A DNA stretch of 64,000 bases from Odontocerum albicorne (lineage: Eukaryota; Arthropoda; Insecta; Trichoptera; Odontoceridae): positions 13,429,112-13,493,111 of the forward strand of contig OX463854.1 in NCBI GenBank assembly GCA_949825065.1, in the 5' to 3' direction. Every line of letters starts with the position of its first letter. The first letter of the stretch is position 1. A program made the position numbers and the translations under genes. Shown here piece by piece: positions 1 through 10,879 of the stretch. The notes under the pieces are model-generated. The model made no database searches, was not told where the DNA came from, and was given only the letters and a program-made list of their open reading frames with translations.

Positions 1-1204
1 AAAGGCATTACTTATGAATTTGGTATTTATTTTGTAGAACTCCATTTTATAACAAAACAAAACATTTAAATGTGAATAAATTCTACACAATAACTTAAAA
101 TGCAATAGTAAACAATATTGTATTGAGTACAGTTTGAAAATGCTTTTGTATAGCAAAACACACGTCTCTTTAATTTAGGTAATGGTGTAGAATTTTTTTC
201 GCATTTAAGTGTTAAATCGTTATGTTTTAAAAAGCATTACTTAAAACTGTTCACCATTACTCACGCTGTTATAAAAAATAGAATAAGACGATAATAATAC
301 ATGAGAAGATCCAAATCTACTTTATTTTTTTTTATAAGCTTGACATCACATCGTGACGAAAAAGGAACTGCTTTAAGAGTTTCCTTCTCTAGTGGGGACA
401 AATCTGTATGTAAAAAGAATAGTAGCGACGGTTGACTTAAGGTCCAGCATGACGGAAGATTGAAAATGACTCGTAGTGCCATAAATATACTTATGAATCG
501 ACTTAAGACCTAGAGTCCGAACATTGCAGCATGTTGTCAGTACTTTTACTGAAAGTTTTTAATGCAGCAAAACTATTCTGTGATGCTATAGATTGGGTAG
601 CCAATTGGTCCGAAGATGAACCAGCTGAGTGGAGTTCCCTTCGGAAATTATTGACTCGTTTTTAACCGCTGTACCGCCGAATATAATCTGTAGATTGATC
701 CAGATGAGTATAAAATTACAAAAAGATAAGAAGCTAAAAAGTTAATACTAAATTTACACATTTCAAAAACATCAAATCGTTATTTGAAATCAACGAAATA
801 TCGGCATCAGAAATTTTGGATGGAAAAAAAAAAGGCTAATAATATAGCATTTTTACATATTTTTTAATGTTTTATAGCATTAAACATTGTTTTTGGATGG
901 AAAAACAACACCCATGGAAAAGTTATGTAAAAAGTCGATCGAATCATTCTAAATGTATTATTATATAAAATATATTTTGTTATTCTAGCTCTTTACAAAT
1001 CGCACGTAAAGTTCCAAGAAAAGTTCTTTTTAAATGTATCAAGCTATTGTGTTACGTGACTTGACTTTTGTGAGACTCGTATTTTTAATCCGTTCTCTAA
1101 ACAGCATTCAACACAGTAACATTTTCTTCTTTGCTGTAATTAACTTTTTTAATACATTATCGACCGATTTTTTTACGTTCATATTTCTCATTGTATTGCT
1201 ATAC
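1..1204. other. AT-rich background, no gene seen
   Basis: Only short, low-complexity open frames are present, with no recognisable protein motif, RNA gene or repeat boundary. Confidence 0.6.
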
Positions 1205-1430
1205 ACTTAGTTATATACAAATACACTCTGGCGGGGTTTACGTCACTCGGCAATCTCTTACGACCAACCAACAATGTGTATCTTCCAACCAACAAGAACT
1301 CAGAACAAGTCATAAGTGAAAACCAGACTAAAACTCTTTTCAAAAAGTCTTGATGCCAACGGAAATCGAACCCAAAACCTCCGGATCGAATGACAGATAT
1401 CTTACCAACTAGGGCACGAAGGCTGTAAAA
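1205..1430 (-). repeat. tRNA-derived SINE, family 1 (copy a)
   Basis: Read on the minus strand, the right part is a tRNA-like head: a box A-like stretch (TAGTTGGTAAG) and, at about 1359-1372, a box B-like GGTTCGATTTCC. The body that follows (TTTAGTCTGGTTTTCACTTA, then GGTTGGAAGATA) recurs at 18.3, 23.7, 38.9, 49.6, 50.1 and 50.7 kb. The far end carries the shared CCGCCAGAG/TGTAT tail. This is the expected structure of a pol III SINE. Copies are strongly diverged from each other, so the family is probably old. Confidence 0.65.
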
Positions 1431-2739
1431 TTTCTCTCCACAATTGAGAAAATATTTTAATATTGACATACTTTCCTATATTTTATATAAAGTTCATTAT
1501 AAGACAAAAATTTAACACAAGAATTTCAAATTATTGGATTTTAAACCTAATATTTATATCACGCCTTTGATTAAGATTTTTTGCCTGTTTGGTACACATC
1601 CTATGAATCGTTCATATCTTGAAAGAAGGGAAAAATTTATTCACTTTAAAATAAAAAATAATAATCAAGATTTTACGTTTTACTTTAACCTTAAAATGTC
1701 TCAACTAATTGTATAAAATACATCTTTGAAAAAACGTATATTCTTTGAAATGCCTTTGATAAAATATATTTCTGATACATGTAGAAGATTGAATAGAAAA
1801 CCAATCTTAGTATCACAAACTGAACCACACGGATGGTGACAAGAAAGAGAAAAAAAAACTTTTCGTTTCTCATAAATCGAAATATAAATCCACATCACCC
1901 TTTGAAACGGGGGGAATAAGAAATATATATCTCTTGACATATTCCATATTTTTCATCTTGCCAGAACGATATGACAAATCAACTGAAAACATCCAAAGCG
2001 CTCCAACTCTTCACCATTCCACCCCAAACGGTCTTTTAATAAACAAGATTAATAGAGGGCAGTCATTTACCCTCCTCAGAATTAAGACGTGTCTTCGGCG
2101 TCAATGGCCTTCTCCTTGTGCTGAGCAAGGAAAAAAAATGGCACAAAAGTTTTTTCTTCCTCCTTACTTAACTTTGTTTTTCAACCTACTTTTCAAGTAA
2201 TTTAGACACCTCGTCCATTTATTTTTAGACATTTTGTGTTCTGACTCAAAAAAATGTTTCGTTGAGAATATTGAAATGGGAATAAGAGCGAAATTAAGTG
2301 AAAGCGGCATTTTGAATTGTAGAATGATGAAGCAAATAAGATGTTTGAAATTTTCAACATAAATTTGTTTTGTTTTTATAAAATATTTGAATTTTTTATC
2401 ATAAAACCAACATGATTTTTTTTACTGTGGTAAACAGAGAGGAAGCTTAGTGATTAACCACCCGTTTGGAATCATATTGAATCATATTTTAAAAAGTAAT
2501 ATTCGGTGTCGTAAATTTTTTTTACTACTCGCAGAACAATATACAATTTACATAGTTTAACGGAAAAAAGAACCGTAGAGTACAAGTACATAACAATATT
2601 AAAAAATATTCCATTTATAAATTTAGAGAAACGCTGTACTAGGCAAGGTCTGTGATGGGGTTTCTCATCGTTCTTTTGTCATTTAAGAATTATCTGATTA
2701 TTAATATTTCATAGTTAAGGCTTCCATGAATTCACAACA
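1431..2739. other. background, nothing recognised
   Basis: AT-rich sequence. The short open frames around 1.7-2.2 kb overlap on both strands and show no domain or coding signature. Confidence 0.5.
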
Positions 2740-3225
2740 GATAGCTCACGACTACAGACATACAAACTATCAAGTGATTTCCCTATCGGGGTAGGTAAAG
2801 AAAATATAGATTGTCAAACTTCTCTATAGCAGCATACACCTTTTACCTCCTCTACACCCATGCAACTTACAGCTTCAACGATTTCTCTTGCACTTTTAAT
2901 ATTTCCTTCTATGAAAATTGGATAAATTTAGTTCAGCCATCCTTTTTCATAGTCTCATAAACCACAACTTTTACTCACATTTGCACTGTTTAATCAATCT
3001 CTCTACATGTATTCATTCTACATGTCTAAATGCCTGAACAAACCTTCTTGAAATTACTTATTACATCACTGTTTAGTTTACGTTCATACTAAATCACACC
3101 ATTTAGTATTCTGTCATACATGTATATTGTCACCCCCCATATTCTTATTAGTCCATGAATTTCTGGATGATTTTTTTGGCTCCTTTCAATATTTTTCCAC
3201 GTCCACGTTAAATTCCATACATAAA
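2740..3225 (-). pseudogene. heavily decayed LINE remnant (probable)
   Basis: Minus-strand conceptual translation in several frames gives scattered matches to the C-terminal part of non-LTR polymerases: an F-R-H-L-D-M stretch near 3010-3030, and the less T-rich composition of a former coding strand. No frame is open for long. I infer an old RTE/CR1-like fragment by similarity to the clearer pieces at 35.7 and 37.9 kb. Only a translated search against LINE proteins would settle it. Confidence 0.3.
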
Positions 3226-3284
3226 AATTAATACTTAAATGTGTTTCTGAATTGTTATCTTAGCAGATTTTGATACAATTGGAT

Positions 3285-3460
3285 TCGAATATATTGTCCT
3301 CAGTGAGATACAGGCAAAACCCTAGTTTATTAGGTACACGAAAGATGAAAGGCAACAAACCCAGATCCATTAAAATGGTATGTCCAAATAAAATTACCGT
3401 GTGTTATTTCGCAAATTGTGTATTTAAAGATTTCTTGTCATGTGTAAATAACATGAAATA
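3285..3460 (+). repeat. 3' end fragment of a LINE family
   Basis: About 165 bp starting CCTCAGTGAGATACAGGCAA and ending CTTGTCATGTGTAAATAAC match, in reverse complement, the 3' terminal region of the LINE at 14,823-16,160. The two copies are collinear with scattered substitutions. This is the usual outcome of severe 5' truncation during LINE insertion. Confidence 0.65.
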
Positions 3461-4635
3461 AAAAATGTATATGTTTTTTTTAACTTTATTTCCTATCACT
3501 ACGTGAATTTCAAAATTCTTCGTTACTCTTCAACCATCTGAAAAAAATACGACATAAATAAAAATAATCCTCTTCATAATACAAAGTGAACTCTCTTTTA
3601 TATTCATACAGAATAATCTTTCATAACTCATTTCAATAACGAATAACAATTTATATACAATATTTTTTGCACATTTTGATACATTTAATTTCAATTGGAG
3701 TAAGTCCACTCTACAATCCTGTCCGTATATCTCATTTGAACCCCCACCCCTAACATAGGCTGAGGAGTTGTCGCAGAATCGTATAACTGGAATATCCTCG
3801 GTATGTGAAAGTGCTTTTTTCCCTCCATAGGATTCCATATCCTCGCTTGACAGTTGATGATAAATTGAGGATATACAAGGATAGAATTGCTCCATTTACC
3901 GTCTATTCTTAACGTTTTTTGGCGTGGAATTTGTCGAAGTCTCTCAGATATTTAAATACTTTCAGTTTGTGTTATCAGCATTCTGTGTTGAGTTTTCACG
4001 AAGAAATGATTAATCGTTCCGATAAATTCTTTTTTTCGAGGATAAAGGACAAAATGAAATAATTCTGAAGGTCTTAAAAATGTTTTTATTCTTATAATCA
4101 CAATGTTAAATGATGGATGTATATTGAAATATTTTTCATACTTTGGTTATTTAATGAATAAAACTCTGCTTTTGTGATCCAGATTTATCTATTTTTTTTT
4201 TCTTTAGACACCCTTCAAATTGGTAGCTCATTCCAATTATGTTATATTGCTGTACCTTTATCCACAAAATACGAGTACATAAGACATTTTTACGCAACAT
4301 ATTAACTTAGTAGATATGATTTGATCTACAATATGTTTACTTCTTATATTTGTTTAACAAAGGCACATTTGGCCTCACAAGTATTATAAAAATATTTATT
4401 CCTAAGCAGTTCATACTGATATTAAAAAACAAACTAACAGATACTAGTACTCATTTTTTATTTTTTAACACTGAAATATGTAGAAATAAATTTTCAACAT
4501 TTTTTGAAATTTCAGATATTGTTATTCAAGTAAAAACGTTAAATTTCATTGCGGTATCGCAGGTAACGGTGGCTAAAAATAAACTCGGAACATTAGCTGC
4601 ATATGGCTTTTTTTAAATAGGCTAGACCGATACCA
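3461..4635. other. background with one unassigned open frame
   Basis: A 121-codon open frame runs on the minus strand at 3530-3895, beginning M-E-Q-F-Y. I recognise no domain, signal peptide or conserved motif. A second frame on the same strand is also partly open, so there is no strong reason to call it a gene. It could be an exon or part of an unrecognised repeat. The rest is AT-rich with nothing recognised. Confidence 0.3.
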
Positions 4636-4765
4636 CAGATATGCTAACACTCCTGAATACTAGGTAGAAAAAGGCCAGTGTCGTTTGAGGGGGGGTAGAA
4701 CAGCTCAGAGTTCGAATCAGCGACCTTTCGCACGAAAGTCCAACGCATTACCTTGTAGTTATAAT
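4636..4765 (-). repeat. tRNA-derived SINE, family 2 (copy a)
   Basis: On the minus strand the sequence has a tRNA-like head with a box B-like GATTCGAACTC, then GGTCGCTGATT-type spacing and the conserved body CTTTTTCTACCTAGTATTC. The same arrangement is better preserved at 20.2 and 22.5 kb. This copy is the most diverged of the three. Confidence 0.6.
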
Positions 4766-5950
4766 TTTAATCCTATTTCATAAACATGATATTGTACTTA
4801 ATATCTAAGTTAATGAAATATCTCTCACATATTTTAGGGTCAGGTGAATGTAAGGTTCAGTGGTCTTATTGACAGTACTAAACTTATTATATTTTATATA
4901 TATTTATTTAATTTACCTTTAAGACTATTTTTAACACAAGTATGTTTTATTAACTGTGGCAAACTAAAAAACACAGAGCAATGGATTAAATATAACATCA
5001 AAATGATTACTCTACGAGAAGATTCTGTTTTATTATAGTACACTATCTGTCAAACCCAGTTTGAGCCTAGTGTATTAAAGAGAAATATGAAAGTCGGTCT
5101 ATAATCAAGTTAGACTCAAGACTTATAGAAATTCCTGAAACTTATCTTAGAAAAAATAAAATTATGATGGTTTTGAAATGATTGATTTATAATGAGTATG
5201 TCTTCTTGTCATCACTAAGGATCTTGACTTCTGCGGTATCAATCTATCTAGCTCTGACCATAATGATTCGCCATCTCTTCCACTCTTGACTTGGACTTGA
5301 TTGCTTCCTGCCATGGCCAATCCATCGGATTGTAGTTATACGAGTGCCTCTACAACGTCGTTTATTTATTTTTCCTGTTAGCACGAATCTTTACAAATTG
5401 TTTTCTCCTTAGCGTGCTTTGTGGCAAAAAAAACCTGGAGTACTCGTCGTAGACAAATTGCAGACAGCATATCATGAGTCCCAAGTTATTAAATGTCAGA
5501 TTTATTTGTGAATTGTGTCGCGTGTGTCTCCAACACTACATTTCGAAAACATCCACTTTTTTGCTTACTTTGTTTTTTTAAGAGTGTTAGTTTCCACTCT
5601 TTACGAGAAAAAAAGGGAATATTGAAGAATGCATTCGCTTTTTTTTGGAGATATTCAATTTTTCCATGTTTGCTGCACAAATTGAGTTATTATTTCCACC
5701 TAAATGTGTTTTTCTTTTTTCTTAATACTCTTTAACGAGAAGTCGTCGGTATTATGTCAATAGATTTTTGTAAGGATTATTAAATCTTGTTTCCAAGAAC
5801 TCGCGATAAGTTCCGTCCTAGACTTTTTCATAGAATTTAATTAAATCCTACACTTAGTTGAAATATTGTTTTGAGATGTTTCTAACAGTATTAATAGCAT
5901 ATTGAAGTTGATGTATTGTACTTCAATGACAATTATATCGTCCCTTTTAT
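4766..5950. other. background with a possible LINE scrap near 5220-5370
   Basis: The 5220-5370 segment is less AT-rich and reads, on the minus strand, like the basic/aromatic linker near the end of RTE-type LINE polymerases. It is too short and too diverged to assign. Nothing else is recognised. Confidence 0.3.
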
Positions 5951-6076
5951 ATGTGAATGGTTGAAGTAAAACAGGCACTAAGCACCAAAAATAAAAACAA
6001 TAAAAACTAAGTACGCAGTTTCGTTCTTTATGACATATAGAACGAAACTGCATACTTTTTAGTTCAACCATTCATT
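5951..6076. repeat. palindromic MITE-A, deleted copy
   Basis: Starts GTGAATGGTTGAAGTAAAAC and ends AGTTCAACCATTCAT, so the outer ends are inverted repeats. The core ATGCAGTTTC and its complement flank the centre. It is the same family as the longer palindrome at 20,939-21,100. Here most of the right-hand spacer (the arm containing GGTACTTAGTGC in the other copy) is missing. Confidence 0.75.
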
Positions 6077-6259
6077 TATCTTCCCTGCTATATTTTGAGA
6101 TTGTAGTGTGTTTTTCTTATATATTCAAACCTTTCTCTTGCAATTTGTCGTTTAACTAGACGATTGACCTGTACCATGAATATTTTTTTATAACGTTTAT
6201 AAACTGTTATAAAACTTTTATATTGTATAGAAAAACTGTGCTAGAGTAAAACAAACGAA

Positions 6260-6573
6260 AAATGCATGTGTGTATTCGCAAAACAAAAGCTAATGTGTAA
6301 TTTATGTACACACGAAAACACTGATGTGTGTGTACGTACTACAACATAAACAAAATATCACATGTTTTCACTATGTTACCTACTCACTACTACTATAAAC
6401 ACGTATGTATTCGCAAAAATGCATGTATATATTCGCAAAATAAAAGCTTATGTGTCATTACACACACAAACACTGATATATGTGTACGCACTACAATACA
6501 AACAAAATTCCTTGTGTTCACTTGGTTAACTGCTCACTACTTCTATGAACACATCATACATATTTTTTTGTAA
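6260..6573. repeat. two-copy tandem duplication, about 157 bp unit
   Basis: AAATGCATGTGTGTATTCGC at about 6260 recurs as AAATGCATGTATATATTCGC at about 6418. The rest of the unit (ACACTGATGTGTGTGTACG, then the TTCACT...CTCACTACT stretch) follows in the same order in both. Open frames here are by-products of the repeat. Confidence 0.75.
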
Positions 6574-9425
6574 ATAAAAGGCCGCATTAAACACAACATG
6601 TCTTGTACTGTAAAACCTTTTCTCGTTTCTATTTTTATTTAACACTTTATCAACATGTGTATTAAAAAAAAACTATTTTATTAACAAAACAAAAATACTT
6701 GTAGTGTCACATCTATTGTTACAAATCAGAAATATTTAAATTATAACCGATAGTAAAATATGTTATTTGGATCACATATGTTAATAGATTTTACAATTTT
6801 TCTTTCTCCAGATTTCACGCCAAACAGCGTTAAGAAACCCTCACATCCTCACTTGGACCGTAAAGTTTTATAAAAGTCAACAGGATCAAAACAATCTTGT
6901 AATTGTTGCCCTGGGAGCTAACGAGAATAAGTCCAATCTACAATACCTTTCTGTTATAAGCAAAGGCTCCCGAAGCATAATCTGTTGCCTGACTAGTTCA
7001 CCTACAGTATTAGCCTCGAGGACCACGATCTGAGTGAATATGATGGAATGCAAGTAGCTTGAACGAGTGGACATGTACTTGCTTAATAATTAGTTGTTAG
7101 AATTGTTATCTAGTTATAAGTAATATGTAGGTGTTAACTATTTCTAAGAAGCATTATTAAGATTATTAAAAATAAAATGACGTGAAAAAATTTAAAATTA
7201 CATTATTTCAAAGTTATATGTAAATTAAATTAGTTCTTAAGATATACATGTGTATATAGGTATAGCCTAAAGAAAATGTTTGTGTTATATATTACTTCAT
7301 TAAATTAAGAAATATATAATAACTATTTCACTTCGGACGACCTTTAGAGGACAAATCTGAGCTATTTTTATTATAATGATCGAAACACGATCCGAATTAT
7401 TAGTTTTTTTTATGTTTACGCATACACACAGCCAAACAGAAACTGCGATGTTTGTTTTTGTTGATATAAATAATAAGCTAAATTATATAATACTTTTTAT
7501 TTTACTTATTATTCTAAACGTGGAATTGTATTGTTAGTATAAGACTCAGTGTCGTTTGACATTGTTTTGAGAAAAAGTTCTAACATTTTAAATTAAGAAT
7601 TTGAATGTTTACGTTATATCATTTGTTTGTTTATGGTCAATTTAATATTTATGTGATTATTCATTTGTTTATTTTTTTTAAATTTAGATATAGAATGGGA
7701 TTTATTTTGTTTGACAATAAAAAATATTTGAATTTCGAACAAAAGTAATATATTTTTTATTTAATTTATAATCCAGTTATTCAGAAAAAAGGGTATTTTC
7801 CAAGGTTGGAAGAAATAGGATATTTTTAAATAAAAAACCATCAAAACGTCTTAGGTATAAAACTGGAACTCAAAACTTCTTTTCTAAGAAATGTGAAATC
7901 GGAAGGCACAATTTTTTTTAAGGAAATGTAAAGAAAATCTTAAAAATATAGATCAAAGATAAGAAAATGCTTATCCACTTTCACAGGCTTCCATGTGTAT
8001 TCCGAATGCTTTTTTTTTCAGTTATTTTAAATCTTCAATAAAAAAATATTCTTTTTCTCTTATATGGGTTACGCAAAATGAAAATAATTTTATATGAAGA
8101 CTGTTGATTAAGAACCACTACAGTAGGTAAGTAACACTCTGTTCGCCATTGAGCATGTTTGAAATACTACTGCATATGGGTAGGCAATAACACTTGCATT
8201 CGTCTAGCGAGTACGAGTATTTTTACCGGACGAATACTTTGACCAAACTGCAGCCCTTAATTATTATTTGGGTACCATGAAGAATCAATTACAAAACCAG
8301 ATGGTAGAAAATCAACGTTTTACAAGCTAGGAAATTGTCTAAACCTAAGAAATTGTATTATACTTTTTTTTATATATGACATGTCACATTAAGAGTGTTC
8401 TAAAAATGAATGCATGATAGATACTAAACGTTTGTTAAAAATATAATTCTGATGAAATAAAAACTACTCGGGTTTACCCCGTAAGTTAAACCAAAATGTC
8501 TGAGCTCTAAGGAAACATAAAAATTCTATGTTTGATTATATCAACAACAGTTATATGTATGATATAATCACAGAAAAACAAACAAATATGATTAAATTAA
8601 TTGAATGGGAGTTCTACGATAATTTTCAACCTCAAAAAATAAAAATGCTTCGCAGAATGTTCCGTTCCAATGCATCGTTTTAACCAAGTGGATAGTTGAA
8701 ATTGCCAGTTCTTCGTGAAAAACTGCCTGCTCTACTTTAAAAAAAGTACTCCCTACCACTTTTTACTGCACTCAACTCGCGAATATTTTGCATTTTTACC
8801 CAAAACACTTCAACATGATGGCGGCGAAAAATTCAACGAACGCAAAAATGTTGTTTGTAATTATAAAAACAAAGAATATATTTCCTTTAAAATTTCGCAT
8901 CCTGTTATAAAGATAAAAAAATGTCCACTTTTGCTCTTTGGAAATAAATATTTGTTTTTTTTATTAAAAAATAAGAAACTTAAATAAGGCATAAGACTCA
9001 AAATGTATTCCAAGTATGTGTACATTATTAATGTTTAAAATACCTTGAAGTGAAACAAGTCCTGAAAAGATAAAACCTTTCACAAAATCAAAGACCTCAC
9101 TTAAACAAACATAATAACTACTAGGCCATAGCGCCGACAAATTGGATATCAACGCAAACAAATAATTAAATCGACATTTTTTTCATTCTTTAAACATTAA
9201 ACGTGATAATTTGTAACGCTGAATTAAAAAAATGTATGCTGAGTAAATATATTTAATCAAATAATATAGGTAAAAAATATCTATAGGTAAAAAATATCTC
9301 TGACTAAGTTTGTAAGATGCCTGCTCGAGCTTTAATTCGGGTGATACCGGCTTGATTTCCATAAGAATTTAATTTATTTGAAAATAGATTTATGCCTGGT
9401 TTTCATTTATACCCTTTTAACGTAT
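6574..9425. other. AT-rich background, no gene seen
   Basis: About 2.8 kb with no open frame above about 90 codons, no recognised motif and no strong repeat, except a short doubled GGTAAAAAATATCT near 9270-9300 and one TACGAGTA site at 8212. Confidence 0.6.
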
Positions 9426-9431
9426 TTGAGG

Positions 9432-9570
9432 CTAGCTGAAAGATATTGCCACATAGTAGTAGACTCATAAAGTTGTACTATGTACAAAAAAGTGTAATAC
9501 AATACAAAATCAGCGTCAGAAATTGAACCCTAAACTTTGGAGTTATTTCTACAACTAGGCCATGAAGAAA
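9432..9570. repeat. SINE family 1 fragments, opposing orientation
   Basis: The left part (GAAAGATATTGCCACATAG, then a TTGTAC...TACAATAC tail) is the family-1 body and tail on the plus strand. The right part (AATTGAACCC...AACTAGGCC) is a tRNA-like head on the minus strand. This suggests two truncated copies placed head to tail, or a rearranged copy. Confidence 0.45.
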
Positions 9571-9612
9571 GTTCAAAAACTGATATCAAACTTTTGTTTT
9601 ATTTTCAACGTA

Positions 9613-10877
9613 CGAGGGAGGTCAATAAATTTGCGGAATGAAAAGTAAGAAGAGGAATATATATATTTTTTTCAATAAAGTCCCTAATAAGTCTAATACA
9701 TTTTTCAGATCTTTCAATAAGCTTCTTTATACCCACGAAAACAAAAGATTTACTTTTGCCCTAAAAATAAGCCAAAATTTCAGTTTTAATTTCTTTATCG
9801 TTTGTAAATTTCTTCCCTCGAAGTTTTTTTTTCATATTTGGAAACAAATAATAGTCAGACGGATCCAGGTCTGGGCTGTAGAGAGGATGATTTAATGGTT
9901 AGAAGCTACAGTTGTGAAGAGCAGCCAATTCAGAATTGCTTTTGTGCACGGGTGCATTATCATGCAAAAGCAGAAGTCTTTTTTTCCATTTTCCTCACCT
10001 TTTCTCCTTTACGACTTCTTTTAACTGCATCAACATACCAGAGTAGTACTCTCCAGTTATTGTAATGCCTTTATCATTGTAATCTATCAACAGTAAACCT
10101 TCCGCATCCCAAAATCATGTAGCCATAATTTTTCCAGCCGATTGCGACATTTTAAACTTCTTAAGGGGCTGTGAATCCTTTTATGGCCACTGCATGGACT
10201 TTTACTTCAATCCAGGCTCATAATGATGAACCCAAATTTCAACTCCAGTAACAATTTGGATCAAAATCTCACCTTTGTTGTTTCTGCAGAGGTCCAACTG
10301 TCTTGAAAATTCGATGCGTTGTTGTTTTTTAAGTCGCATGAGCATCCTGGGTACCCACCTTGCACTGACTTTTGGCATCCTTAGATGCTGATGGAGGATA
10401 GTCAAAATGATTGCACTCGTAGGTGATACTCCAACCATTTCCACAAGCTATTGATTCATTAGGCGGGAATCTTCCAGCACAAGCTTTTCTACTTTTTTGA
10501 CGATGATTGAAAAAGTGGCCTCAACAGTCTACAATCGATTTTCTCCCTTGCTTAAAAAGATTATGCCACTTGTAAACCATCGTTTTTCTAGGACAACAGT
10601 TTCCGTAAACCGCTAACATCTCTTCCAAAATTATTTAAGGGGTTTTCCGTTATTTTGTGACAGACTTAATGACGGTGCGACACTCAAGTTTTTTCATACT
10701 TGGGAAGCTATTGACGTTTGACATACTCGCCTAATAATATCTTAAACAATACTGTCACCATTAGAGTAAAACTTGGTGAATACACTAATAATGAGTAATT
10801 TTGTCGGAACACGCGCAAGCACACTACCACTTCTTTCCTGAACGCCTTCGTTCCGCTAATTTATTGACCTCCCCTCG
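9613..10877 (-). mobile_element. mariner-type DNA transposon, inactive
   Basis: The left end reads CGAGGGAGGTCAATAAATTT and the right end, on the other strand, CGAGGGGAGGTCAATAAATT. These are terminal inverted repeats of about 30 bp. Each is flanked by TA (9611-9612 and 10878-10879), the mariner target duplication. The length of about 1.27 kb is normal for mariner. The interior holds one minus-strand transposase gene with several lesions. Without an active transposase this copy could move only if mobilised in trans. Confidence 0.9.
9655..10697 (-). pseudogene. mariner transposase pseudogene (D,D34D family)
   Basis: The reading begins at an ATG at 10695-10697 (M-K-K-L-E) and has the N-terminal helix-turn-helix region, the K-V-S-A-R-W-V-P linker and the catalytic domain. 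The second catalytic Asp lies in H-D-N-A-P-V-H-K (codon 9959-9961) and the third in P-S-D-Y-Y (codon 9854-9856). They are in frame with exactly 34 residues between them, the D34D spacing that defines mariner. The first catalytic site, normally T-G-D-E-x-W, reads T-G-V-E-I-W with GTT at 10241-10243, so this Asp is lost. In-frame stops also occur at 10202-10204 and elsewhere. The family would normally encode about 345 residues that cut and rejoin the element ends at TA sites. Confidence 0.88.
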
Positions 10878-10879
10878 TA

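Noticed and set aside
1188..1469. 93-codon minus-strand frame
   Set aside because: It overlaps a SINE-1 copy and shows no protein similarity.
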